Shown here one piece after another: positions 17,061 through 26,855 of a stretch of DNA of 64,000 nucleotides. Source of the stretch: Asticcacaulis sp. ZE23SCel15 (GTDB taxonomy: Bacteria; Pseudomonadota; Alphaproteobacteria; Caulobacterales; Caulobacteraceae); the NCBI RefSeq assembly GCF_030505395.1, contig NZ_CP130044.1, forward strand, positions 3,710,218 to 3,774,217, given 5' to 3'. Position 1 is the stretch's first letter. The number at the start of each line of letters is the position of its first letter. The notes beneath the pieces are model-generated. The model searched no databases, was not told the DNA's origin, and worked only from the letters and a program-made list of their open reading frames with translations. Position numbers and translations under genes: made by a program.

Positions 17061-19991
17061 TTGACCTTTAACTTTCATCGCATTCTGTGCCTGTCAGCAT
17101 CGCTGGCCGCGCTCAATCTGGGGGCGGGCATGGTCGCCGTCACCGCGCAGGCTCAGACGGTCGTAGGCCGTGTCGTCGCGGTTGACATCAAGGCCGGTGA
17201 CCTGAACACAGCCCTGGTGCAGTTGTCGCGCACATCGGGCGTGCAGGTCGTCGCTGATCCTGCCCTTCTGGCCGGTAAGACCACCCGCGGCGTCAAGGGC
17301 AACATCAGTGTAGATCAGGCTCTGGGCAGCCTGCTGTCCGGGCAAAACCTGAGCTACAGCCTCAAGGGCGATACAGTGATCGTTAAGGCGGGCGTCACGA
17401 AAGCTACCGCCCAGACCGTCACCCCGGTCATGGCCGCAACCTCTGCCCCGCAAGCCGACACCACCGCCCCCGAAGCCATCGAAGAAGTTGTCGTCACCGG
17501 CTTTCGCAGTTCTCTGGCCAAGTCGCTCAATGAGAAACGCAAGGCCGTCAACGTCATCGACGTCATCAATGCCGAAGACATCGGCAAGTTCCCGTCGAAC
17601 AACATCGCCGAAGCGCTTCAGCGCGTGCCGGGCATTTCCATTACCCGCGACCGCGGCGAAGGTCTGTTCGTGCGGGTGCGCGGCCTCGGCCCTAACTTCC
17701 AGAACGTGACCATTGATGGTCGCAGCGCCGCCGTGAACGAAAACGTGCGCGATTCCGGCCAGTCGGGCCGTCAGTTCCGCTTTGACACCATGGCGTCCGA
17801 ACTGGTTTCCGGCGTCGAAGTCATCAAGTCGCCGCTGGCCTCGCTTGATGAAGGTGCCATCGGCGGCACCATCAATATCCGCACCTTTAAGCCGCTCGAT
17901 TTCAAAAAGCCGACGACATCGGTCAGCCTGACTACCACCTATGTTGAACTGGCCGATAAGATCGACCCCAAGGCGTCAGCCCTTATTAGCTGGAATAACG
18001 AAGACCGCACTTTCGGTGCGCTGGTTTCGGCCAATTACGGCATCCGCTCCCTGCGCTCGGATCGCATCACCGGCGTAAGCTGGACCGCCAATAAGATCGA
18101 TGTGACCGGTGATGGCGTCACCGACACCAACTTCACCCCGTCCGCTGTGCGCCCGACCTTGGAGCGCGAACGCCGCGAACGCTGGGGCCTGACCGCCGCC
18201 CTGCAATGGCGCCCGACCGAAAATACTGAAATCGCCCTGACCAGCTTTTATACCTATCTCGATAACTTCTATGACGAACTGACCTATTCGGCCGATTTCG
18301 TTTTGTCGTCGCTGGTGCCGGGCACTGCAAAGGTTGAAAATGGCGCCCTCGTCGGCGGGCGCACCACCTCGACCAGCACCCAGATCGGCCGTGAGATCGA
18401 CTACCTGACCCACGACAACATGCTGACCGATCTGACCGTCAAGCATCGCCTGGGCGAATGGGATCTGTCGGGCAGCCTCTATGTGGCGCGCGCCTATTCC
18501 AATACCGATAAGCCGATCACCCGCACCCGCGTGCTGGGCAATTCGGGTGCGTTAGAGTTCTACATCCCGCAGGTCGGTGACGGCGTGCCCAGCCTTAATT
18601 TCCTGACCCGTAACCTCAATGATCCGATCCTGCCGTTCCGCCGCACAGAGTGGCGCATCAACGACTCCACCGACGAAGAAGATGCCGTCCAGTTCGACGC
18701 CAAACGCGATTTGAGCTGGGGCGTATTCAGCCAGATTTCCGGCGGCGTCAAATTCCGCGACCGTTCGCGTGAATATAACCGCCGCGATATCAACTTTACC
18801 CGCAATAGGTCGGGTCAGACCATCGGCGGCAACAACACCCTGTTTGGCCGTGACTTCTATGATGGCTTCCCCGAAGACGACTTCCTGAGCGAAGTGTCTG
18901 GCACCCTGCCCCAGACATGGCTGCTGCCGAACCGCGATGCTTTTCTGGCTATTCTGGACACATCCGCGATCGCAAATTCAGCGCCCGCCCGCGGTGATCT
19001 GAGAAACTCATATTATGTGGCCGAAAAGATCAAGGCCGCCTATGTCGCTGCCAATATCGACACCAACGTCTTTGCCCGCCCCTTACGCGGTGAAATCGGT
19101 GTGCGCTATGCCGAAACCGACCAGACCTCGCAAGGCCATGCCGATACCGGCTCAGCCGCCGTGCCGGTCAGCTTTGATAAGACCTATAAGGATACTTTGC
19201 CAAGCGCCAACTTTGTCTACGAACTGCGTGACAACCTTCAGGTTCACGTTGCCGCCGCCAAGGTTATCACTCGTCCGTCACTGGCCGACCTGTCGCCACG
19301 CCTGACGCTCAATTCGTCTGGCACGGTCTTCACTGCCGTCGGCGGCAACCCGCTGCTCGATCCGTTTGAGGCCAATCAGTTCGACCTGACCGCCGAATGG
19401 TACTTTGCGCCGGGCTCGGCCCTGATCGGCGGGGTGTTCTATAAGGACATCACCACCTTTGTGTATAACCAAAATACCACCATCGCCATTGATGGCCAGA
19501 ACTACCTGCTGACCGCGCCGGTCAATGGCGGCGAAGCCTGGGTCAAGGGTTTTGAGTTGGCCTGGCAGCAGAATTTTAAGTTCCTGCCCGCCCCGTTCGA
19601 TGGTTTGGGCGCGCTGGCCAACTATACCTGGACAGATTCTGAGGCGACCTATTCAGCCACCCTCAAGGACAAGATGCAGAACGTGGCCGAGAACAGCTAC
19701 AACATCACTGTCTTTTATGAAAAGGACAAGCTGGGTGCGCGACTTTCCTATTCGTGGGTCGATGATGTGCTGGCCTCGGTCGGCACCGGCGGCCTGACGA
19801 ACCTTAATGACAAGGCCTATGGTTCGCTCGACGGCAATATCAGCTACAAGATTGATGACCGCTACAGTATCGTGGCCGAAGCTCAGAACCTGACCAACGA
19901 AGCCCAGTGGCAGTTCGCCCAGAACGGCCAGTTCGGCGGCTACACCTATAATGGCCGCACCGTCTCAATCGGGGTTCGGGCGAAGTTTTAA
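17061..19991 (+). CDS. TonB-dependent receptor with STN signalling domain
   Basis: A 976-residue outer-membrane receptor. After the signal peptide (residues 1-32, cleaved near VTAQAQ) comes an STN domain (about 35-110: VDIKAGDLNTALVQLSRTSGVQV ... LLSGQNLSYSLKGDTVIVK) that contacts the FecR anti-sigma factor. A linker follows, then the TonB-box-like EEVVVTGFRSS, the plug (INAEDIGKFPSNNIAEALQRVPG, FVRVRGLGPNFQNVTIDGR, EGAIGGTINIRTFKP) and a barrel ending in VSIGVRAKF. It probably imports a phosphorus compound, because fecI/fecR precede it, an alkaline phosphatase follows and a Pho-box-like site lies upstream. The start is a TTG with GGGGA about 9 bases upstream; no in-frame ATG fits the signal peptide better. 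Confidence 0.93.
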   Translation: MTFNFHRILCLSASLAALNLGAGMVAVTAQAQTVVGRVVAVDIKAGDLNTALVQLSRTSGVQVVADPALLAGKTTRGVKGNISVDQALGSLLSGQNLSYSLKGDTVIVKAGVTKATAQTVTPVMAATSAPQADTTAPEAIEEVVVTGFRSSLAKSLNEKRKAVNVIDVINAEDIGKFPSNNIAEALQRVPGISITRDRGEGLFVRVRGLGPNFQNVTIDGRSAAVNENVRDSGQSGRQFRFDTMASELVSGVEVIKSPLASLDEGAIGGTINIRTFKPLDFKKPTTSVSLTTTYVELADKIDPKASALISWNNEDRTFGALVSANYGIRSLRSDRITGVSWTANKIDVTGDGVTDTNFTPSAVRPTLERERRERWGLTAALQWRPTENTEIALTSFYTYLDNFYDELTYSADFVLSSLVPGTAKVENGALVGGRTTSTSTQIGREIDYLTHDNMLTDLTVKHRLGEWDLSGSLYVARAYSNTDKPITRTRVLGNSGALEFYIPQVGDGVPSLNFLTRNLNDPILPFRRTEWRINDSTDEEDAVQFDAKRDLSWGVFSQISGGVKFRDRSREYNRRDINFTRNRSGQTIGGNNTLFGRDFYDGFPEDDFLSEVSGTLPQTWLLPNRDAFLAILDTSAIANSAPARGDLRNSYYVAEKIKAAYVAANIDTNVFARPLRGEIGVRYAETDQTSQGHADTGSAAVPVSFDKTYKDTLPSANFVYELRDNLQVHVAAAKVITRPSLADLSPRLTLNSSGTVFTAVGGNPLLDPFEANQFDLTAEWYFAPGSALIGGVFYKDITTFVYNQNTTIAIDGQNYLLTAPVNGGEAWVKGFELAWQQNFKFLPAPFDGLGALANYTWTDSEATYSATLKDKMQNVAENSYNITVFYEKDKLGARLSYSWVDDVLASVGTGGLTNLNDKAYGSLDGNISYKIDDRYSIVAEAQNLTNEAQWQFAQNGQFGGYTYNGRTVSIGVRAKF

Positions 19992-20016
19992 TCTTCGCGG
20001 TTTAACGCTATGACCT

Positions 20017-20049
20017 CCACCCCGCATGTAAAGCATGCGGGGTGGTTTT
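20017..20049 (+). terminator. Intrinsic terminator after receptor gene
   Basis: A perfect 12-bp stem (CCACCCCGCATG / CATGCGGGGTGG) with a 5-base loop and a TTTT tail, 25 bases after the receptor stop codon. It separates the receptor from the alkaline phosphatase, which would then need read-through or its own promoter. Confidence 0.9.
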
Positions 20050-20071
20050 GTAATTTTTGAGGAGTAAACCG

Positions 20072-21481
20072 ATGAAAGCTGCCTTGTGTCTCGCCACCGC
20101 GCTCATGACCACGCCGGTCTGGGCGCAAGCACCTTCACCGGCCCCATCACCAGCACTGGACGCCGCTTTGGCGCGCACGCCCAATACCGGTAAGGCCAAA
20201 AACATCATCCTGTTTATCGGCGACGGCATGGGCATCAATTCGGTCACCGCCGGCCGCATCATGGCCGGACAGGCGCGCGGACAGGACGGCGCGTCCTATC
20301 GGCTGACCTTTGAGACCCTGCCCTATTCGGCGTTTTCCAAAACCTATTCGGCGGATAAGTTTGTCACCGACTCGGCCAACGGCATTTCCGCCATCACTAC
20401 CGGCGTCAAGACCATCAATGGCGCCATAGGTGTTGACGCCAATGTCACCTCAAAGACCTGCGCGACAACGGCATCCCGCATCCCGACCATCGCCGAACAG
20501 GCCAAGCGCATGGGCAAATCTGCAGGCGTGGTGACCACATCAGGTGTCACCGACGCCACACCTGCCGGAGCCTATGGACACACGTCGACCCGTGGCTGGC
20601 GCTCAGACTCTGAACTACCCGCCGAGGCCGCCAAGGCCGGCTGCATCGACCTGGCCCGCCAACTGGTCGAAGCCCCTGACGCCATCCGCATGGATGTGGT
20701 GCTGGGTGGCGATCTGGCGCGGTTTCAGGCGGCGGCTACGGGCGGCAAGCGTAAGGACAAAGACCTGACGCAGGTTTGGGCCGCGCAATCAAAAGCGCAG
20801 GTGGTCACCAGCAAAACCGCTTTGAACGCGCTCGATCCGAAAACCACCTCCAAACTGCTCGGCCTGTTTTCTGAGGGCGATCTGCCGTCGGTGGTCGATC
20901 ACAAAAACCAGACCGAAGTTCCTAATCTGGCCGACATGACCGCCAAAGCCATTGAGGTTTTGTCCAAAGACCCGGACGGTTTTTTCCTGCTGGTGGAATT
21001 GGCTGCGATCGACAAATGGCACCACCAGAACAATGCCTACCGAGCTCTGACGGACGTTGATGAACTGGATAAGGCTGTGCAGGTCGCCCTCACCAAAACC
21101 GATGCCAGGGACACCCTGATCATCATCACCGCCGACCACAGCCACGGCCTGACCCAGTCGGCAGGCTCAACGCGCGAAGAACCGATCATGGGCTTGGCCC
21201 GCAACCTCGGTATCAATGAACCCGACAAAAACGGTAAGGGCCGCACGGTGCTGGCTTACGCCTCCGGCCCGTCTGCGCTGGAGCCGCACGATCATGACCT
21301 GACGCAGGATGAGGTCCTGGCACCCGATTTCAAACAGCCGACCCTTGTGCCCCTATCGAGCGCCCAGCATACCGGCGAAGATGTACCGGTCTACGCCTCC
21401 GGCCCGCAGGCGCACCTGATTTCCGGTACGGTGGAATCGAGTTTTCTGTACGAGGTTATGTTTTACGCACTGAACAAATAG
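20072..21481 (+). CDS. PhoA-type alkaline phosphatase
   Basis: A 469-residue periplasmic alkaline phosphatase with a signal peptide (ALCLATALMTTPVWAQA). Metal and catalytic residues of the family are in place: Asp51 in LFIGDGMG, the phosphoserine Ser101 in VTDSANG, the ELAAIDKWHHQNN metal site, TADHSHG, and the final histidine in SAQHTGEDVPVYASGP. It removes phosphate from phosphomonoesters in the periplasm. The start at 20072 has GAGGAG about 8 bases upstream and is preferred over an earlier in-frame codon. It follows the FecI/FecR/STN-receptor operon, separated by a strong terminator. The C-terminus (FLYEVMFYAL) is complete and typical, although a degraded integrase fragment on the other strand abuts it. 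Confidence 0.92.
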   Translation: MKAALCLATALMTTPVWAQAPSPAPSPALDAALARTPNTGKAKNIILFIGDGMGINSVTAGRIMAGQARGQDGASYRLTFETLPYSAFSKTYSADKFVTDSANGISAITTGVKTINGAIGVDANVTSKTCATTASRIPTIAEQAKRMGKSAGVVTTSGVTDATPAGAYGHTSTRGWRSDSELPAEAAKAGCIDLARQLVEAPDAIRMDVVLGGDLARFQAAATGGKRKDKDLTQVWAAQSKAQVVTSKTALNALDPKTTSKLLGLFSEGDLPSVVDHKNQTEVPNLADMTAKAIEVLSKDPDGFFLLVELAAIDKWHHQNNAYRALTDVDELDKAVQVALTKTDARDTLIIITADHSHGLTQSAGSTREEPIMGLARNLGINEPDKNGKGRTVLAYASGPSALEPHDHDLTQDEVLAPDFKQPTLVPLSSAQHTGEDVPVYASGPQAHLISGTVESSFLYEVMFYALNK

Positions 21482-21876
21482 TTACGCGATATAAGGGATT
21501 GATGTATCGGAATCAGGCAACGGCTGGCGTCTGTTTTCAGGTGCTTGTCATTGCCCTCATTGACGGAGAAGCAAAGGATACCGTCCACCTCGATGATATC
21601 CTGTGGTTCGAGCGAGCAGATTTCGTTCAATCTCATCCCTGTGAAAAGCGCGATCAGCGGCACGAACCACTTGGCTGTCTTGCGGCTGGCCAATGACCTA
21701 TCCTGATGGACTTTACCTCTTAAAATCGCATTCAATTGGGCGGACGTGTAAGGTAAGGGCCACGAGCTGACTTCGCCTTCTCGCCCAAATGAGACATTTT
21801 GCTGTCTAGCGCGAGAGTCCACCTTGGGCGGACATTTGTCGCGGTTATGGCAACCAACCGTTATTGGGACGATACT
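21463..21876 (-). pseudogene. Phage-type tyrosine integrase fragment
   Basis: A piece of a site-specific recombinase. It holds the LPYTSAQLNAI segment, the first catalytic arginine region ALFTGMRLNEICSL, and KTDASRCLIPIHQSLI. The reading frame then ends, so the H-x-x-R box and the catalytic tyrosine are missing. The frame is open upstream to about 21876 without a start codon that fits the family, so the N-terminal domain is missing too. It cannot be active. It abuts the 3' end of the alkaline phosphatase gene and marks an old insertion and deletion. Confidence 0.78.
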
Positions 21877-21989
21877 TCATCAGCAATAAAGTCTTCGGCA
21901 ACAGGTTAGATATTGAACCAACTAGAAATTCAAACCACCCGCGGGTTTCCGGAGGCACAGGTTTAGCAATAACTGCGCCTCCGGCCTCA

Positions 21990-22478
21990 CTAGAATCTAT
22001 AGTTCACCGCTACTTTTAAGGCGTGCAACTTGAGGGCATTGCTGGCCATTCGACCAATGGGATCATCCGCTGCACTTGGAACCACAACACCCCCTGATGT
22101 ATAGCCGCGATTAATATTGCGGCTGGCGCGGGTAAATCCAAACGCTTTGTCTGGGAAATAGCTGTAGGTGTAGTCTCCGCGTAACGACAGCGTGTTGCTC
22201 AAGGCGATCTCAGTTCCCCCGCCCAGCACCCAGCCTGTGCGCGTCACCTTGGTTTTTTCGGTGAAATATGGTCGCGTGACAATACCAAACGGTAAGCTCG
22301 CGCTAGCTGAATTCGAGCGGCCCTGGATGCGGCTCTGGGTTTCGTCAATCAGCGCGAGACCTCCGGTACCGTAGACCAGGTAGCGACCTAGCCCCTGGCC
22401 CAGTCGTACCCGCGCGGACATCGCGCCATCATAGTCATAACGATATTTTGCCTGAATTATCTCAGAATTGGCGAACTG
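21990..22478 (-). pseudogene. C-terminal fragment of an outer-membrane beta-barrel protein
   Basis: The frame encodes the last part of a porin-like barrel of the Omp25/Opa type: AKYRYDYDGAMSARVRLGQG, YLVYGTGGLAL, VLGGGTEIALSNTLSLRGDYTYSYF and a C-terminal VAVNYRF with terminal phenylalanine. Barrel-like sequence continues upstream of the first ATG (22421) to about 22478, where a stop codon interrupts it. No signal peptide or N-terminal strands are found. It is therefore a truncated remnant, sitting beside the integrase fragment in the same scar. Confidence 0.7.
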
Positions 22479-22848
22479 TTAAGGCCCCACAATTGAGCTA
22501 ATAATGGGACAACGGCGGGCTTTACGTATGGCGCCACCGTTGCACCAGAATGCCAACATCGCCTTCTTTAATATAGCCGGATGGCAGTTATATGGACTTC
22601 GGTAAATGGTAAAATAGAACCCATTCAAATACGGCAAGCAATCTAAAGTTTTTATTGGTGAAAATGTAATTGCAGGATCAGTGACTTATAGACTACCTAA
22701 TAAACATTTCCTTGTCATATTACCGCTTCCAGATTCTTTAACTTTTAATCGTTCAGATTAAGCGATTGGAAATCTTGATCGATTACATTGTCGTTTGGAA
22801 ATACCTCCCGCGTTGCGTTTGTACGAGGTGTCGCAGAAGAACGAAGAC
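22479..22848. other. About 370 bp non-coding stretch
   Basis: AT-rich DNA between the broken barrel gene and the GGDEF-EAL gene. I see no open frame with a recognisable product and no strong hairpin. It should contain the promoter of the GGDEF-EAL gene, but I cannot place the -35/-10 boxes with confidence. Confidence 0.4.
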
Positions 22849-24957
22849 ATGGAAACATACCGGCTTGCTGTAAGCGAAAGTCAATGTCTCGACTGGCCGT
22901 TCGAGGATAAGGATATGTTCGAGATATTGTTCGAACAAAATCCCATCCCAATGTGGGTATTTAACCTGGCAAACCAAAAGGTTGTGGCGGTTAATACTGC
23001 GGCATGTGATCTTTATGGGTACACCAAGCGCGACCTGATCGAAAAAACGCTCAATGATCTGCATACGCCGGGCGATTTTCTTCACGGGCGTATGAGTCCG
23101 GAAAGCCTGGCCGCGTTTCTCGTCCCAGAGCAGAACGTTACCCAGTTTAAGGCCAGTGGCGAGAAAATAAAGGTTCTGCGCTTTGCCCGTCCCGCGCGTT
23201 ATCGCGACGAAGACTGCGTGATCGTTTGGAATATCGATGTCACTGAGCGCGAACAGGCGTCCGTAGAACTGCAAAGTACCCAGATATTTCTTGATGCGAT
23301 CGTGGAGAGCATACCTTCCATGCTGTTCGTAAAGGATGCCCGCGATGGCCGGTTTGTGCTGTTAAACAAGGCGGGAGAAGAACTACTCGAAATAAGCCGC
23401 CATGACCTGATTGGAAAATCTGACTTCGATTTGTTCGACCTTGAAGATGCAAAACGCTTCCGGCTGGCCGATCAGAAGGTGGTGGCGTCCGGAAAACTGG
23501 TTACCATCGAAAATGAACCGCTCACGACGCCGAACGGTGTGCGATCCTTAAGAACGCAAAAAGTTGGTGTGCCAGATATCAACGGAAAACCAAGATATCT
23601 GCTCGGCATTTCCGAGGATGTAACCGAGAAACTGCGGATAGAGGAACGCAGCCGTCATCTGGCCTTACACGATATCCTTACGGATTTGCCAAACCGACTG
23701 CAGTTTCAAAACATCCTTGATCGCCATATAGATGCAAATTCTGCGACCGACAGTGATTTCGCCCTGTTGCTGCTTGACCTCGACCGCTTCAAGGCTGTGA
23801 ATGACAGTCTTGGTCACCATGTCGGCGACCACTTGCTACAACAGGTAGCCACGCGCATGTTATCCCACATGGGGGATGACGACGTCGTGGCCAGATTGGG
23901 CGGTGATGAATTCGGCGTCATCCATAAAGGTCAGATCACCCAGGAGAGCGCAACGCAGCTTGCCGGCCGCTTGATCTCATCACTGTGCGAGCCCTTCACC
24001 GTTGATGGACATTATGTCTCAATCGGATGCAGCGCAGGCCTTGCGCTGAGATCTTTGCATGGCGGCAGTGCCGATGCGCTCATGAAGCGTGCCGACCTTG
24101 CGCTCTATGCGGCCAAATCCACGGGTAAAGGTGACTATGCTTGGTTTGAGTTTGCGATGGAGGAGAAAGCCGATCGCCAGCGTATTTTGCGTGAAGAACT
24201 CAGCACTGCCCTGGAAAAGAACCAGCTTTACCTTAACTATCAACCCATCGTCTGCACGCGTACCCGCAAAATTATTTGCTTTGAAGCCCTACTGCGTTGG
24301 CAACATCCGACACGCGGTCTTATATCCCCTGACGAGTTTATCCCGGTCGCTGAATCCTCAGGCTTGATCGAACCGATTGGCAGATGGGTGCTGCAGCAGG
24401 CCTGCGCTGAAGCCACCAAATGGCCGAATGCCATAAGGGTGGCGGTGAATCTGTCGCCCCGGCAATTCACGGGCTTTGGTCTGGCTGCGGACGTCATGCG
24501 GGCGCTGGAGCAGTCGCGGTTATCACCGCACCGGCTGGAACTTGAAATTACAGAGTCCATTTTCCTCACCGACACTCAGGAAAACGTGCGCATTTTGAAC
24601 CAGCTCAAACACCTCGGCATCCATATCGCGCTGGATGACTTTGGAACCGGCTACTCAAGCCTTGCCTATCTGCGATGTTTTTCGTTTAACAAGCTTAAAA
24701 TTGACCGCTCGTTTATCTCAGACATGTCCTCCACGCCGGAAAACCTTGCCATCGTGCGCGCGGTTATTGGCCTGGGCAAAAGCTTTGGCGCCGTCGTCAC
24801 TGCCGAAGGGGTTGAAACTGAGGACGAGATGGCCTGCGTTACTCAGGAGGGCTGCGATCAGGCTCAGGGGTACTTGCTGGGGCGCCCTATGACGGCCCAT
24901 GCCGTAGGTGATATGCTTGCGTCCTTGTCTCCAAACAGAAGTTTCGGAGGCGCATAA
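22849..24957 (+). CDS. PAS-PAS-GGDEF-EAL cyclic-di-GMP protein
   Basis: A roughly 702-residue cytoplasmic signalling protein. Two PAS domains (FEILFEQNPIPMWVFNLANQKVVAVN and FLDAIVESIPSMLFVKDARDGRF) lead to a GGDEF domain (LLLDLDRFKAVNDSLGHHVGD, then intact GGDEF) and an EAL domain (EALLRW, LELEITESIF, DDFGTGYSSLAYL, KLKIDRSFI, TAEGVET). All signatures needed for cyclic-di-GMP hydrolysis appear intact. The inhibitory RxxD site before GGDEF is not conserved (GDDD there), so product inhibition of any synthase activity is unlikely. No membrane segments are seen. A TTG further upstream (22795) is an alternative start; neither has a strong ribosome binding site. It sits between phosphate-related units. 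Confidence 0.92.
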   Translation: METYRLAVSESQCLDWPFEDKDMFEILFEQNPIPMWVFNLANQKVVAVNTAACDLYGYTKRDLIEKTLNDLHTPGDFLHGRMSPESLAAFLVPEQNVTQFKASGEKIKVLRFARPARYRDEDCVIVWNIDVTEREQASVELQSTQIFLDAIVESIPSMLFVKDARDGRFVLLNKAGEELLEISRHDLIGKSDFDLFDLEDAKRFRLADQKVVASGKLVTIENEPLTTPNGVRSLRTQKVGVPDINGKPRYLLGISEDVTEKLRIEERSRHLALHDILTDLPNRLQFQNILDRHIDANSATDSDFALLLLDLDRFKAVNDSLGHHVGDHLLQQVATRMLSHMGDDDVVARLGGDEFGVIHKGQITQESATQLAGRLISSLCEPFTVDGHYVSIGCSAGLALRSLHGGSADALMKRADLALYAAKSTGKGDYAWFEFAMEEKADRQRILREELSTALEKNQLYLNYQPIVCTRTRKIICFEALLRWQHPTRGLISPDEFIPVAESSGLIEPIGRWVLQQACAEATKWPNAIRVAVNLSPRQFTGFGLAADVMRALEQSRLSPHRLELEITESIFLTDTQENVRILNQLKHLGIHIALDDFGTGYSSLAYLRCFSFNKLKIDRSFISDMSSTPENLAIVRAVIGLGKSFGAVVTAEGVETEDEMACVTQEGCDQAQGYLLGRPMTAHAVGDMLASLSPNRSFGGA

Positions 24958-25069
24958 ATGGATGCTGTGATGGGTTTTCGAAGTGCAACGGCCTGGGATA
25001 TCGATCCAAGCCGCAAGCCGCATGTCGCTCGCTTAGTATCCCCCACTGGATCTTCTTAACAAGGCCTTT

Positions 25070-25100
25070 CCCTCATTTTTTTCTATGAAAATAATGAGGG
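25070..25100 (+). terminator. Hairpin after the GGDEF-EAL gene
   Basis: CCCTCATT (25070-25077) pairs with AATGAGGG (25093-25100) around an AT-rich loop that can extend the stem. There is no T tract after it, so termination is weak or uncertain. It directly precedes the Pho-box-like site of phnD. Confidence 0.45.
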
Positions 25101-25101
25101 A

Positions 25102-25119
25102 AATTCACACGCGTGTCAT
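25102..25119 (+). promoter_or_regulatory. Pho-box-like site before phnD
   Basis: AATTCAC-ACGC-GTGTCAT: two half-sites of the PhoB consensus CTGTCAT with an 11-bp period. The second matches six of seven positions. It lies 56 bases before the phnD start. Confidence 0.5.
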
Positions 25120-25174
25120 GATGCGGGCTTAGACCCTGCCTTTTAAGGCGGGCAGTCAACAGTAGGGTCACGAT

Positions 25175-26095
25175 ATGCACACGCTCCGATCAGGTCTGGT
25201 GTCTCTTGTTCTGGCGGTACTGGCCGCCCTTATGGTGTCAGGGCCTGCGATGGCCGCAAAGCCGCTCAGGGTCATACTGATACCAGCGGACGGCGGCACC
25301 GAAGACGGCACGCGGGCCGACTATACGCCTCTGTTCAATGCCATCAGCCGCCAGACCGGCCTGACCTTCGACATCCGTGTGGGGCAGTCCTACGGTGCGG
25401 TGGTTGAGGCCATGTGTAATGGCTCGGCCGATATCGCCTTTGTCGGCGCGGTCACCTTTGTGCAGGCCCATCAGCGTAAATGCGCCGAACTGCTGGCGGT
25501 CGCGGTCGAAAAGGGCCAATCGTCATACTATGCCGGCCTGTTCACCCGCAGCACATCTCCCATCAAAACTGTCGCCCAGATCAGGGGCAAGCGCGTGGCC
25601 TTTGGCGACATCAATTCGGCCTCGGCCTTTGTGTTTCCAGTCAGTATGATCATGGATGCCGGTCTTGATCCGGTCAAAGACCTGTCGGCCCTGCGCCTGA
25701 CCGGCAGCCACGCCTCAAGTCTGGCCGCCCTTACCCAAAATCAGGTTGATGTCGCCGCTCTGTCGTTTGACAGCTTCGACAAGGCTATCCGTCAGGGCGC
25801 GGTCGATCCCAAAGGTATCCGCGTTATCGCCAAAAGTATCGCCATTCCCTATCCGCCGATCGTGATGAACACCCGCCTGCCCGCGTCGCTTAAGGTCAAG
25901 CTGAAATCGGCGTTTGAGACCGTCCATACCGCCCCCGGTGTGACGCCGGACATGATCCGTGGCTATGGCGGCGCCAAGGTTGATCGTTACGATACTAAGT
26001 TTTCCGCCGCCAAATTCAGTGTCGCGGCCCGTACCATGGCGCGCATTGATGACCGGCTAAAAGGCGAAATCCTGAAGAAGGCGTCGGCGCGGTGA
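25175..26095 (+). CDS. phnD: Phosphonate/phosphite ABC transporter, substrate-binding protein
   Basis: A 306-residue periplasmic binding protein of the PhnD family with a signal peptide (LVLAVLAALMVSGPAMA). Diagnostic segments include RVILIPADGG, NAISRQTGLTFDIRVGQSYGAVVEAMCNGSADIAFVGA, and the ligand-binding GDINSASAFVFPVSMI. It captures a phosphorus oxyanion or phosphonate for the ABC importer. Its stop codon overlaps the GTG start of the ATPase gene, and the permease follows, giving a phnDCE operon. No C-P lyase genes are in this window, so the cargo could be phosphate, phosphite or a phosphonate degraded elsewhere. Confidence 0.9.
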   Translation: MHTLRSGLVSLVLAVLAALMVSGPAMAAKPLRVILIPADGGTEDGTRADYTPLFNAISRQTGLTFDIRVGQSYGAVVEAMCNGSADIAFVGAVTFVQAHQRKCAELLAVAVEKGQSSYYAGLFTRSTSPIKTVAQIRGKRVAFGDINSASAFVFPVSMIMDAGLDPVKDLSALRLTGSHASSLAALTQNQVDVAALSFDSFDKAIRQGAVDPKGIRVIAKSIAIPYPPIVMNTRLPASLKVKLKSAFETVHTAPGVTPDMIRGYGGAKVDRYDTKFSAAKFSVAARTMARIDDRLKGEILKKASAR

Positions 26096-26853
26096 TCCGG
26101 TTCGAGGCGGTCAGCCAAACCCACAAAGACGGCACCCAGGCCCTGAAAAATATTTCTCTGACGATCCCAAAAGGTCAGGTCTGTGTCCTGCTGGGGCCAT
26201 CGGGGGCGGGCAAGTCCAGTCTGCTGCGCTGTATCAATGGTCTGAACCAGCCGACATCCGGCAAGGTGTTTGTAGGCGACATTGAGATCACCCCGCGCAG
26301 TTTGAAAATCATTCGCCCGACTATCGGCATGATCCATCAGGCGTTTAACCTGACCACGCGCGCAACAGTCGCGGCCAATGTTATCGCGGGCGCCTTACCC
26401 GCCGTGCCGACCCTGCCCGCCCTGTTGAACCTGTTTCCACGCGCGCATCAGCTCAAGGTGTGCGACCTGCTTGACCGGGTCGGATTAAGTGAAGCCCATC
26501 TGACGCGCCGGGTCAGTGAACTATCCGGCGGGCAGCAACAACGGGTCGGGATTGCGCGGGCCTTCATGCTCGATCCCGCTATTATTCTGGCCGATGAGCC
26601 GGTCGCCAGCCTTGATCCGGCGGTGAGCGAAGACATACTGGCCCTGCTGGTGCGCGAAGCCCGCGCACGCGGCGCGACCGTCCTGTGCAGCCTGCACCAG
26701 CTTGATCTGGCGGTTAAGTTTGCCGACCGCATTGTGGCGCTGAAAAGTGGTGAACTGGTCTTTGATGGCCCGCCCGAAGATCTTACCCCCGATGCCGCCG
26801 CCCGCATCTATCAGACGCCGGTGACACCGGCTTTAGCGCCTGAGTTCGCCTGA
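26092..26853 (+). CDS. phnC: Phosphonate/phosphite ABC transporter, ATP-binding protein
   Basis: A 253-residue ABC ATPase with Walker [11 protein letters not shown]-loop IHQAFNL, signature LSGGQQQR, Walker B IILADEP and the switch histidine in SLHQLDLA. The length and the insertion between Q-loop and signature ([20 protein letters not shown]) match PhnC. It powers the PhnE permease. It starts with GTG overlapping the phnD stop, a sign of coupled translation. Confidence 0.93.
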   Translation: MIRFEAVSQTHKDGTQALKNISLTIPKGQVCVLLGPSGAGKSSLLRCINGLNQPTSGKVFVGDIEITPRSLKIIRPTIGMIHQAFNLTTRATVAANVIAGALPAVPTLPALLNLFPRAHQLKVCDLLDRVGLSEAHLTRRVSELSGGQQQRVGIARAFMLDPAIILADEPVASLDPAVSEDILALLVREARARGATVLCSLHQLDLAVKFADRIVALKSGELVFDGPPEDLTPDAAARIYQTPVTPALAPEFA

Positions 26854-26855
26854 CC

